Of a stretch of 15,081 nucleotides of DNA, positions 1 through 8,200 are shown piece after piece. The notes beneath the pieces are model-generated. The model had not been told where the DNA came from. It saw only the letters and a program-made list of their open reading frames with translations, and searched no databases. Origin of the DNA: Pavlovales sp. CCMP2436 (taxonomy: Eukaryota > Haptophyta > Pavlovophyceae > Pavlovales); contig MU631989.1 in assembly GCA_026770615.1 (NCBI GenBank), positions 7,087 to 22,167 on the forward strand, written 5' to 3'. The number at the start of each line of letters is the position of its first letter. Position 1 is the first letter of the stretch. Position numbers and translations under genes: made by a program.

Positions 1-457
1 TCGGGTAGCACCTTCGCCAGATGTGCGCACAAACCAATTAACCTCGCCATCCAATCGTCGCCCACCGCAGCCACTCCGCACGCGCCCGAGTTCCACTCCC
101 GTGGCGCGCGCTCCTCGACGTACCGCCCAACGGCGTACGCCCAGCCAAACGGCCCATACCGCGGCTTCACCTGCACGCCTTGTCCAGGCTTGCAGAGGCG
201 CAGCGTCGAGACGCAAAGCTCAACCGCGACCTTGTCAGCCGTGGTCGCGCACGCCGGTGTCGGCTTGCGGCGTGCGACGTTATCAGCCGCTCTCGGTGGC
301 CTCCTCCACTCGCCATGCTCGGGAGCGACGTTACCGCCGCGCCTCCAAGAGCCCTCGCCGCCGAGCCGCGGCGACGAGGTCGGCATCGCGTATTGAAATC
401 GTCGATCATCAATCGGAGTCATCGATGATGGCCGGGCGGGGGCGAGTTGCGCTGCCG
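1..457. other. No supported gene
   Basis: GC-rich stretch beyond the 3' end of the zinc-finger/chromodomain pseudogene. Both strands are open over long distances because GC-rich DNA has few stop codons. A minus-strand frame stays open to the window edge (it includes KPGQGVQVKPRYG and WAYAVGRYVEE near 90-190), so a further fragment of a mobile-element protein is possible. I recognise no domain and do not call it. Confidence 0.4.
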
Positions 458-1533
458 CTAGCCTTGAGGCCATCCATGCACGACTGCTACGAGGTCGTCC
501 GTCAGGTTCTCGAGCGGCACCCACATGCTTTAGCTCGCTGGGTAGCCGTACGACTTGATCTGCCACTCGTCGCGCCGCTCCCGATTGTTGAAGCGGTACT
601 TGAGGATTTTCTCGACCTCCCACGGCGGATCGTCCACGTCGTCGTCGGGCGCAGCGGCGGGCGTGGCAGTGGCGCGGCGGGAGCGCACAGCGGCAGTGGC
701 AGTGGAGGCAGCGGCGGGCTCGTCGTAGTCCTCGAGCAGGCCAGTCGCGTCACCGTCGCTGTCGCAATCGCTGTCGCCGACACCAGTGCCAGGAGAAGGG
801 TCCTCCAGGAAGGGCAGCCTGCTGCTCCCCTAGCGGATGCGGTCGATGACTTTGCTCACGCGGAAGGGCACCAGCCGGTAAATCCGCGATTTGTTGTAGA
901 ACTTCCAGTAGGCCGGCCCGTGCGCGTTGAAATGCATGTTGAGCGCGGCGACGAGGAGAGTATCCGCGCGGTGCAGCGGCCGTTCCAGTGGATGTACGAC
1001 TCGCGCGCGTACTCCTCAGGCTCGAGATGCCGGCCGGGCGCGGCGTGGTTGTCGATGATGCCGCCCATCGACTCGACCACCGACTCGTTGGACGTGTGGG
1101 TCGCGCAGAACTCAAACACGTACAGCCAGTCGGGCACGTCGGAGAAGAGGGAGGAGTTGGTGAAGAGCTCGCGCATCATGACCGTCCCGCTCAGTGTACG
1201 CTCCGGCCTCGGCGAGCGAGTTGATGGCGGGCCCAGGAGTGGACCTTTTGAACCAGGTGGTGAGCAGCTGGTTAGGAGCAGGAGCAGGCCTCTTCAGCTG
1301 CTGCGACTTGTAGGACTCCCAGTCGTCAGGGTGCGTCCGGTTGATGTGCCCATCCTTTGCGATCATGTTATCTTTGCGCCCCTCGTACACATTACGCGAG
1401 TCGAGCAAGCCAGCGCCGAGAGCATCGAGGCAGATGGGGCAGTGGGCGCGTTCGGCCACCTTTGCCTCCGTGAACGGCAGGTACCCGATCTGCTTGTCAC
1501 CGTTCATGTAGAAGAGGGGCAGGCGGCCTCCCC
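458..1533 (-). pseudogene. Decayed zinc-finger and chromodomain protein, probably mobile-element derived
   Basis: Read on the minus strand, three frames join into one protein-like sequence. Frame one (about 1533-1205) has MNGDKQIGYLPF, then a CPIC...HINRTH pattern (C-x2-C, then H-x4-H), which suggests a BED- or C2H2-like zinc finger. A frame change near 1200 leads to TVMMRELFTNSSLF, WLYVFEFCATHTSNES and VVESMGGIIDNHA. A second change near 981 leads to PLHRADTLLVAALNMHF, YWKFYNKSRIYRLVPF and SKVIDRIR. The frame then meets TAG (830-832), continues open as GSSRLPFLED and an acidic linker, and ends in a chromodomain-like segment (about 625-485): WEVEKILKYRF, IKSYGYPAS, TAA (530-532), then SMWVPLENLTDD. 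Chromodomains normally read GYP-x-S-E-x-T-W-x-P-x-ENL, so the TAA replaces the usual acidic residue. The natural stop is probably the TAG at 458-460. Two frameshifts and two nonsense codons mark it as a pseudogene. I recall similar NES-VVESMG sequences as repeated in algal genomes but cannot name the family. Confidence 0.6.
490..625 (-). other. Chromodomain-like segment within the pseudogene
   Basis: The minus strand reads WEVEKILKYRF...DEWQIKSYGYPAS, stop, SMWVPLENLTDDLVAV. This follows the chromodomain pattern: an aromatic residue then VEKIL at the start, a short loop, a hydrophobic strand ending in x-Y-G-Y-P, then W-x-P-x-ENL and an acidic helix start. In the family these residues form the aromatic cage and hydrophobic core that bind methylated histone tails. 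The usual K-W-x-G-Y-P appears as K-S-Y-G-Y-P, so one cage tryptophan is missing. Chromodomains at the ends of mobile-element proteins are known from chromoviral integrases, but the upstream sequence here is not an integrase I recognise. Confidence 0.6.
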
Positions 1534-1730
1534 CCTCGGCCTCTTCACCCCATCCTTTGCGATCATGTTATCTTTGCGCCCTCGTACACATTAGTCGAGC
1601 AAGCCAGCGCCGAGAGCATCGAGGCAGATGGGGCAGTGGGCGCGTTCGGCCGCCTTTGCCTCCGTGAACGGGAGGTACCCGATCTGCTTGTCACCGATCG
1701 TGTAGAAGAGGGGCAGGCGGCCTCCCCGTG
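1351..1730. repeat. Tandem duplication, about 200-bp unit, two copies
   Basis: Segment 1351-1533 is repeated at 1551-1727. Both start catcctttgcgatcatgtta and both run to a gaagaggggcaggcggcct stretch. The offset is 200 bp at the left end and 194 bp at the right, because the right copy lacks 1 and 5 bases near its cgtacacatta segment. The unit contains the pseudogene's zinc-finger coding part. In the right copy the small deletions create a stop just after GAGLLD on the minus strand, and the methionine codon of MNGDKQ is changed, so that copy is the more decayed. Confidence 0.9.
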
Positions 1731-1817
1731 TACTTTATAGGAAGACAGGTAGCAGCAGTCAGGCAAATCTGATGTGCATAAGTTTCTAGTTAAACGTCCG
1801 TCCTCGGGAGGATCTCA

Positions 1818-1852
1818 CTGGATTAAGTGTTGAAAAAAACACTCAGATCCAG
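1818..1852. other. Short imperfect hairpin
   Basis: The arms ctggatt-a-agtgtt and aacact-c-agatccag pair around a short A-rich loop. It lies between the duplicated zinc-finger relic and the next relic. No function is evident. It could be the end of a small repeat or an RNA hairpin. Confidence 0.4.
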
Positions 1853-1897
1853 GGATACGGCCGACGAATTCAGCCAGTGATCGCCCAGGTGGCGGGC

Positions 1898-2389
1898 CTA
1901 CGCGGCTTCATACCACGACCGCGTCTCTTGTTGCTGGTGGTATACGCCCTCAGCCCACTCCTCGGTGCCATCGTCGTCTGCGCCACCGTGTGCCGCGCCG
2001 CCGCCACCGATGTTCTCCATACGCGCGCGCGCTATGATGACCTTTGCGTGTCCACGCAAGGCGCACATACCGATCTCCTACCGCATCTTCCACAGGAGGG
2101 CGGTGCGTGCGAGCTGTTCGGAGGGAGCTCCCGTGCGCCCTCGCAGTGTGCGTGCGCCCATGCTGGCGAAGTCGGCGACCAGCGTTTCCAAGCCGACCGA
2201 AAACTCCCCAAAGGCGCCAACTGCGAGAGCAGTGAACGGGTCGCCGCCTGGGGGGCAGAAGGTCAGCGCGCGGGCCTCCATTGGGCCAGTCTGCCCGGCT
2301 GGTGTGTGGAAGAAGTCGCGGTCGAGCTTGATGAGTTCCTTTCCTCGTCTCTTGTTTCCATCGCAAAGCGTACAGTAACTGACTTTATT
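1898..2389 (-). pseudogene. Fragment of a repeated mobile-element-like protein, interrupted by TAG
   Basis: The minus strand reads in one frame from just after a TAA (2390-2392): SYCTLCDGNKRRGKELIKL, DRDFFHTPAGQTGP, MEARALTFCPPGG, FTALAVGAFGEFSVG, LETLVADFASMGARTL, LARTALLWKMR, a TAG at 2078-2080, then EIGMCALRGHAKVIIARAR, an acidic stretch, and a TAG at 1898-1900. The part around the stop aligns with the open frame at 14720-14900 (FAGMGAETW, RNTLLGLMRKELG, RGHARLILARAR), so the two are relatives and the TAG is a disabling change in this copy. The layout F-x-G-x-F/Y-G, then R-x2-LL-x2-MR, then RG-x-A-x2-I is reminiscent of tails that follow the reverse transcriptase in some algal LINE-type elements. 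That is recollection, not proof. C-x2-C near the start may bind zinc. Confidence 0.5.
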
Positions 2390-3000
2390 TTAATAATTAA
2401 ATCAATGGAAACAAACGACGATGGGCTCAAATGTCTTCTTTTGTTAAAAAAATAAAAATCCGGTGGGTGCTTAACTATCGGGTGTTGCTAATATGTATAT
2501 ATATAGCGGTTCAGCAGTTTGCAAGAGGTCTGGGTTTGAGAGCTTCATGTCAAACACGCATCAGAGAAGGCGTTGGGCAGGGATCGTAGCCGAGACTACA
2601 GCCCCCCGCCCTTCGCCATTCCCACACACGCATACACACCCGCATCCAAGCACCCACTCACACACCCACCCACAATCACACTGAAGTACGGTGAGCTGCT
2701 CCCAGCCCCCCGTGAGCTGCCACCAGCCCCCCGCAGCGGTGGCTCCCAGCCCCCCGCAGCTTCAGCGCGCCAAGTTTCCGAACCTGGTCCCTGATGCGCA
2801 CGCCCGGCCCACTCCTCGCCATCGTAAGGCGACTGAAAGCGGCCATGGAGACACCTCGAGTTTTGGTCTTATTCACCATCGGCTGCAGTAGCCGCAGGTG
2901 ATGCCCAACGGGGAAGACCCCCGTTGCTCGAGACTTTCCAGCGTACACACCAGGGCGGGGAAGGAGTGTAATCCTAAAAGTTGCCCGAGCATGTTGCTTG
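2390..3000. other. No supported gene; simple repeats
   Basis: AT-rich DNA to about 2520, then a CA/CCCA-rich run (about 2623-2682), then three near-copies of ccagccccccg (2702, 2723, 2746) in a GC-rich stretch. The minus strand is open at 2676-2948, but the sequence shows no domain I recognise and no splice context, so I do not call it. Confidence 0.5.
2623..2760. repeat. CA-rich low complexity and C-rich short tandem repeat
   Basis: A (CA)n/CCCA-rich run at 2623-2682 is followed by three copies of ccagccccccg at 2702, 2723 and 2746, spaced 21 and 23 bp apart and separated by gtgagctgc/gcagcggtggct variants. This is simple-sequence expansion with no visible coding role. Confidence 0.7.
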
Positions 3001-3215
3001 TTAGTCGTCGTTGCTAATATGTATAGCTATCCTAGCTAAATTAGCCTGTATGTGTAGTATGTACGCATTCAAGCTATTAGCTTGCATGTGACATAAACAT
3101 ACAACTATTTTATCACATTGCCCAGTGTGCCCCCTCAAAAGTCCCAGTGTGCGGCCGCCGATGGCAGGGGTCGGTAGGTCATTTGAGGGAAATTCCAGCC
3201 CGGTTAAATAACAGC

Positions 3216-3390
3216 GCGCGATACGGCTAATGTATCGTGTAGCGCTCGATACATCCGATACAGCCCCCGCGCTATTGCCCATGTATCGTGACTCGCGATA
3301 CAGTGACACTGTATACATCAACTGTATCGCGAGGCCGTATCGCGATGGATCGGTGATGTATCCGATACACGATACTTTCCGATACATCAG
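3216..3390. repeat. Cluster of GTATCG/CGATAC motifs in both orientations
   Basis: Eleven exact copies of GTATCG or its complement CGATAC lie within about 170 bp, starting at 3219, 3232, 3247, 3256, 3283, 3296, 3324, 3337, 3363, 3370 and 3380. Most sit in TGTATCG or CGATACA contexts. Neighbouring opposite copies pair into small hairpins, for example 3231-3253 (tgtatcg...cgataca), 3282-3302 and 3355-3388. It lies about 400 bp from the 3' end of the Rieske gene, with no coding sequence across it. It could be a repeat made of nested inverted units, part of a retroelement end, or a protein-binding array. Confidence 0.75.
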
Positions 3391-3791
3391 CTTTGATGTA
3401 GATAGCACCACCCCTCTGGTAATTCACTTTCAGAATTTTTAATTTCAACTCATTACGCAGCTAGTTAAAGTTTCGGATTAGCTTAGGTAGGAGCAGGATT
3501 CACGCAATATAATAAAGCTCACGTCCCCCACTCCAAAGGCACGTTACCGCGTGGCGCTTGCATCCGAGCTCGGATCTATCACTCTTGAGTCTCGCCGATG
3601 TCGACGCTGACGCCGCGCCGTTCCAGCACATCCGCGGTTTCAACGCGCTACGGTGCTGTCATCCATGTACACAATCGCCAGAGAGTGTCTGAACCCGCTG
3701 CGGGTCTGATGCACGGGAAAATTCGTAGCGGCTCGCAGCGGCACACGGGCGCACACCCCGATCGATCGCGACCGGCTGTGCGCGGGAAGGT
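3391..3791. other. Region 3' of the Rieske gene, no other gene seen
   Basis: The left part is AT-richer (3400-3530), with aataataaagctc near 3510. The right part is GC-rich and should contain the Rieske 3' untranslated region. I see no conserved polyadenylation motif on the minus strand. Short open frames here show no recognisable protein. Confidence 0.4.
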
Positions 3792-4607
3792 TTAGCCGAC
3801 GATGAGCTTGCCATCATCGGTGAAGAAGTACGGGGGCACCTGCGCAGGGTAGGGTGGCGGCAGTAGCGGACGCAACAACCCGGGTTAGCCCAGTGCTCTG
3901 CGAGCGGGGTGGCGTCGCGAGGAGCCTGCGGCCGCGCGCGCGGTGCGGATGCGGGCGCCCACCTCGAGGTTGTAGGGCGCCGGGCCCTTCCGGATGCGGC
4001 CAGAGATGTCGTAGTGCGAACCGTGGCACGGGCAGAACCAGCCGCCGAAGTCGCCAGCGTTGGGGATGGGCACGCAGCCGAGGTGCGTGCACACGCCCAG
4101 CAACACGAGCCACTCGGGCTCGGCGCGCACGCGGTCAGCATCCGTCTGCGGGTCGCGCAGTTCGGACAGGTTTACGTTGTTTGCTTCCGCGATCTCGTCC
4201 TCGTTACGCCGGCGCACGAAGACGGGCTTGCCGCGCCACTTGACGGTCAGGCTCTTGCCCACGGCGAGGTTGGAGATGTCCACCTCGACGTTGGCGAGCG
4301 CGAGCACGTCGGCGGACGGGTTCATCTGCGCGAGGAACTTGATCAGAATCAGACGCGAGAGTGAGGCGCCCATCAGGCGCGCGCCGCCCATCAGCATGTA
4401 GTTGTACGTGCGCATGTTGGGCTCGCCATGGCGGATGCCCTCCTGGTACTTCTCCCACGTGGTGCTGTCAGTGTACTTCTCGTGCGGGAGCGGCAGGCTG
4501 TTCTCGTTCGCCTTGACCGTGCTGGTCACCGCGCTCGACTGCGCGCGCGCCAGCAGCGGCGCGAGGCCGCGGCACTGCCACGAGGACTGACGGAGCATCC
4601 CAAGCAT
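3792..4607 (-). CDS. Rieske iron-sulfur subunit of cytochrome bc1 complex (complex III), two exons
   Basis: Coding: complement(join(3792..3839,3963..4607)), 230 residues. The intron (3840-3962, 123 bp) starts GTGGGC and ends GCGCAG, in phase 0. The protein passes electrons from ubiquinol to cytochrome c1 on the outer face of the mitochondrial inner membrane. Residues 1-28 are basic, hydroxylated and free of acidic residues, as a mitochondrial presequence should be. The region around 66-95 ([22 protein letters not shown]) is the membrane anchor and hinge. The cluster ligands are in CTHLGC (C173, H175, C178) and CPCHGSHYD (C192, C194, H195). C178 and C194 form the structural disulfide. GPAPYNLE is completed by the short last exon, [15 protein letters not shown], the normal family ending. 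Without splicing the frame runs on into an unrelated basic tail and loses this conserved end. A second ATG lies three codons in (4598). Corresponds to UQCRFS1/RIP1 in animals and yeast. Confidence 0.96.
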
Positions 4608-5224
4608 CCCAGGCCTGGAGTCCCTGCCTGGAGACGATGGAGTCGGGCCGGGCTATTTTAAAACTACGACTTTCTTTCTAACGTCCAGAAGGGTGAACCG
4701 ATGTTGTTGCTGTCGCAAACTATGTCCTCCCCTCCAGGAACTTCCGGGGGCCTTCCCGGGGGGACCCTACCGGGGTGGGAGGGTCGTTGGGTTTACGCGG
4801 CCGCGATTTGCGACTGTTGCCTTGGATCATGTACGGACCAGCTCACGTAAGTTGTGCCTCGTGGTTGCGTTGCGGTGGAGAGGAGTTATCATTGATCGCG
4901 GCCCAAGGAGGGGCGGCCGACGTTAAAAAGGGTGGCCATCGGTCGCTCCCGCTGCCACCACTTTCGTTCGGAAACGATCTCCCTGACTCAATTAGAGGTT
5001 GCCCTCCGGCTCGGAGTTCAGTGCTGCGCTGCAGGCAGCCACGAAGTCTTGTGTTGCGCGCTTGTTGCAAGTACGCGCGCACGCCCGCTGCGAGCCGAGG
5101 CTGCGGCGGGCAAGGAGAGCTTCGGCCGCCTTGAAAACAGGACAATTCAAATTCGGTCGACGTTCATTTAACGGCTTTCTGCTGCAGCTGAACTCTGCAC
5201 TTGGGAGGGGGGAACCCAGAGCGG
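4608..5224. promoter_or_regulatory. Shared intergenic region between two divergent genes
   Basis: About 617 bp separate the start codons of the minus-strand Rieske gene and the plus-strand coiled-coil gene, so both promoters and 5' leaders must lie here unless there are unseen 5' exons. The region is GC-rich, with AT-rich islands at 4652-4682 (Rieske side) and around 5133-5175 (plus side), and a G/C-run-rich patch at 4740-4790. No open frame here resembles a protein. Co-regulation cannot be judged from sequence. Confidence 0.4.
4654..4663 (-). promoter_or_regulatory. TATA-like element upstream of the Rieske gene
   Basis: tattttaaaa lies in otherwise GC-rich DNA, 47-56 bp upstream of the Rieske ATG, and reads TTTTAAAATA on the minus strand. 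Position and composition would suit a core promoter. Many algal promoters lack a TATA box, so this is tentative. Confidence 0.3.
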
Positions 5225-8200
5225 ATGGCGTCTATCCGGGCGCTCCGCGACGAGCAGGAGCAACTGGCTAAGCAGGTGTGCCCGTCCTGCCTCGCCCCGC
5301 AGCCCATTGCCCGCCCCGGTGAGTTCACGCGCGCCAAGCGGCTTTGTTGTGGCCGCGCGCCCGCAGCTCGCCGGAGCCCGGCAGCAGCTCGAGGAGGCGA
5401 GGCACCAGGGCACGATGCGCGCGGCGTCGCGACCCGACTCGCGCGGGCGTGCGTCGCGCGAAGAGCTGCGACGCGTCGACAAGGAGACGGCGCGCCTCAA
5501 GCGCGAGGTCTCGCGCATGCGCGTGCAGCTCGACGCGGCCGTGCACGACGAGAAGGTGACGCGTCTGCAGAACCTGGTGGCCGAGAAGGCCAAGGAGCAC
5601 GAGGCGCTCGCCGTCGAGAACCGGCTGCTCGAGCGCCAGCTCGGGCAACTGCAGCCGCAGCACGAGGAGGAGGATGCCGAGGACCAGCGCGCGATTGAGG
5701 AGGAGCACGCGCAGCTCACCTCGCGCATGAAGAAGTACCAGCAGCTCTCTCGCATCGACGACCAGCGCCGGCAAAAGCTGCAGAAGGAGTACTCCAAAGC
5801 CGCCGTGCGCACCGATCGCCTGCGCAGGGAGCTCAAGATCGAGCAGGTGCGCCCTTCCGCCGCGGCCAGCGCCAGCAGCCAGCCACCGCCAAAGCCAGTA
5901 GGCAGAGCAGGGCAGCTGGGCATGCATCTCTGCTCTCCACCGCGCAGCGCTCGCAACCCGTTCGCGGCTCACGGCCGGTTCCTCCCCCCCTCCCGCCCGC
6001 CCGCTCGCGCAGGAGCGCGTGAAGCGCATGGAGCGGCACGTGTCTGCAGGCTACATCGACCCGCACGAGGGCGGCATGGACGACGACGAGGAGATTGCAG
6101 CCGAGCTCGCCGAGCTGACGCTGCTCGAGAAGAAGCTCTCGCACGCGCGGAAGGAGCGCTCGGGCGACGACAAGCGCCTCAAGATCAAGGCGCGCGACGC
6201 GCTTGCCGAGCTGAGTACTGTGCGCAGAGAGAAGGAGCGACTGCAGGCGCAGCTTGCGGTGAGCCTTTATGTGCATACATATACGTATGTAGCTTGCGGT
6301 GAGCCTTTATGTGCATACATATACGTATGTAGCTTGCGGTGAGCCTTTGAGCCTTTGTGTGTACACATACACATGTACGTACATGTATTTATTTATACGT
6401 ATAATTTATATATATATAGATGTGTGTGTGTGTGTGCGTGCGTGTGTGTGTGGGCGTGTGTGCGTGCATGTGTGTGTCCTCTTGCGGACCTGCCTCGCCC
6501 GCACCCTGCCTGAGCTCACACACACGCGTACGCACCACCCTCCGCCGCGCTGCTGCCTTGCGTGCGCAGGCGAAGCAGCAGCTCGTCGACGAGAACTGCA
6601 CCAAGCTCGGCGAGCCGCCCGACTCTGCCCTGCCCCCCGGCCTCAGCGCCTCGCCGTCGGGCTCGAGCAAAGTCGGCTCGAGGCGGGACTCCCCGACCGC
6701 GCCGCACTCGCAGCCGAGAGCCGGCTCCGCCGCGCACGCCTCGTCCGGCCGCCCGGCCGCCAATCCCGGCGCGGCGGCGGAGGCGGCGGACCTGTCTCGC
6801 GGCGAGCCGCGCGAGTACGCGTCGGAGAGCGCCGCCGCCATCATCCAGCTTACCAACCGCCGCAGCTCGCGCAACTCAAGGCGCTCCGAGCAGGCCGCCG
6901 ACGGGGGGGCTGCGCAGCCGGCCGATGGCGTCGGCCCCGCGGCCGCCCCGCCCCCGCCTGAGCCCGAGCCAGAGAGCGCGTCGCTGAGCAACCCGTTCAG
7001 CGGCGGGAAGAAGAAGAAGAAGCCGTGGGAGAACGGATTCGCCGCGCCGGCCGCGCCTGGCGCGGCGGCGAACGTGGCCGCGCCGCTCGCGCCGGCTGCG
7101 CTAGGGCCCACGCCGCTGCCTGTGATCGGCGCGACCCCGGCGGCCGCTCCGCAGCCTGCTCCGCAGCCCACGGCGCAGCAGCCTGCCGCACCCGCTGCGC
7201 CCCCGCTGCCCGTGCCGCCCTCCCCGGGGCAGCCCGCGGCCCCGCAGCAACCCGTCTGGCTCGCAGCACAGCCGGCGGCACAGCCGGCGGCGTCTAGAAA
7301 GCCCAACCTGAGCCTGGGCAGCAAGCCAAACTTTGGCCGGCCAAATCTGATGGCGGGCGTGGCGCCGCTCGCCATGCCAGCGCAGCCCGCGCCAGTGCCG
7401 GGCGGCCTCGGCGCGCTGCCCGCCGCCGCGCCGCCCGCCGCACAGGCAGCGCTGCCGTCGTGGCTGGGTGGCGGTGAGGGCAGCAAGCCGGCCGCCGCGC
7501 CGCCGCCGCCGCCCAAGCAGGTCGAGGCGGAGCCGGCGGGCAGGCGGCAGGGGCGCAGGCGGATGCTCGACTCGCCAGAGGCCCCCACCGCCCCCCCGCC
7601 CGCCGCCCCGCCGCCCCTGGCGCTCGGCGCCTTGGCTGCCGCGCCCACCGCCGGCCCCGCGTGCGGACGGCGGCAGACGCCCGAGCCTGGCAGCGGCGCG
7701 GAGGGTGGCAGCGTGCTCCCCCTCGGCGGCACGGGCTACGGCATGGGCCACAGGCCGCACCCAGCCGCGCCCGGCGTGCTCGCAAGCTACCCGAGCAGCG
7801 GGGGCTACGCGGGCGGGGGCGCGCTCGCCAACGGTGTGATCGTACCCGACGCAGTGCCGCCGGTGGGCGTGGGCAGCGGGATGGGCAGCGGGATGGGTGT
7901 GGGCATGGGCGTGCCTCCGGCCGGCGGCCATGGCGCGTTCGATGGCGGTGGCCGCCTGCCGATGGGGCGGAGACGAAGCGAGCAGCCCAGTTTAGGTGGC
8001 GGACTGGCGAGCGGCCCTGCGAGTAGCAATGACCTATTCGCGCCGCCCAAGCGACTGCCCGTCGCGGACCCCTTCGCGAAAGTGCCCGCGCCCGACGAGC
8101 TGGCGAGCTTCAAGCGCGCGCCGTCGCGGGACCCGTTCGGCTCGGTGCCTGACCCGGCCGACATCTTTGGCAGCAAGCGGCCGCCCGCCGCGGACCCGTT

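Noticed and set aside
530..832. In-frame TAG and TAA codons as possible stop-codon reassignment
   Set aside because: Both TAG and TAA interrupt relics that also carry frameshifts, while the intact genes end normally with TAA or TGA and contain no internal stops. Decay is the simpler explanation.
23..1594. Very long plus-strand open frame (523 codons)
   Set aside because: It is antisense to the zinc-finger/chromodomain relic, whose minus-strand translation has recognisable motifs. The plus-strand product is compositionally biased with no domain.
2676..2948. Minus-strand 90-codon frame as a gene
   Set aside because: No recognisable domain, overlaps simple repeats, and has no splice or promoter support.
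5225..5698. Single-exon reading of the start of the coiled-coil gene, continuing past 5275 without splicing
   Set aside because: The frame becomes Arg/Ala-rich shadow sequence and loses the heptads, whereas splicing 5275 to 5367 keeps a continuous coiled coil. The alternative GTGAGT donor at 5319 is noted in the gene entry because it cannot be excluded.
6389..7732. Long minus-strand Ala/Gly-rich open frame
   Set aside because: Antisense to the last exon of the coiled-coil gene. The sense strand has exon junctions, a 63-bp coding repeat and known motifs. The antisense frame reflects GC bias.
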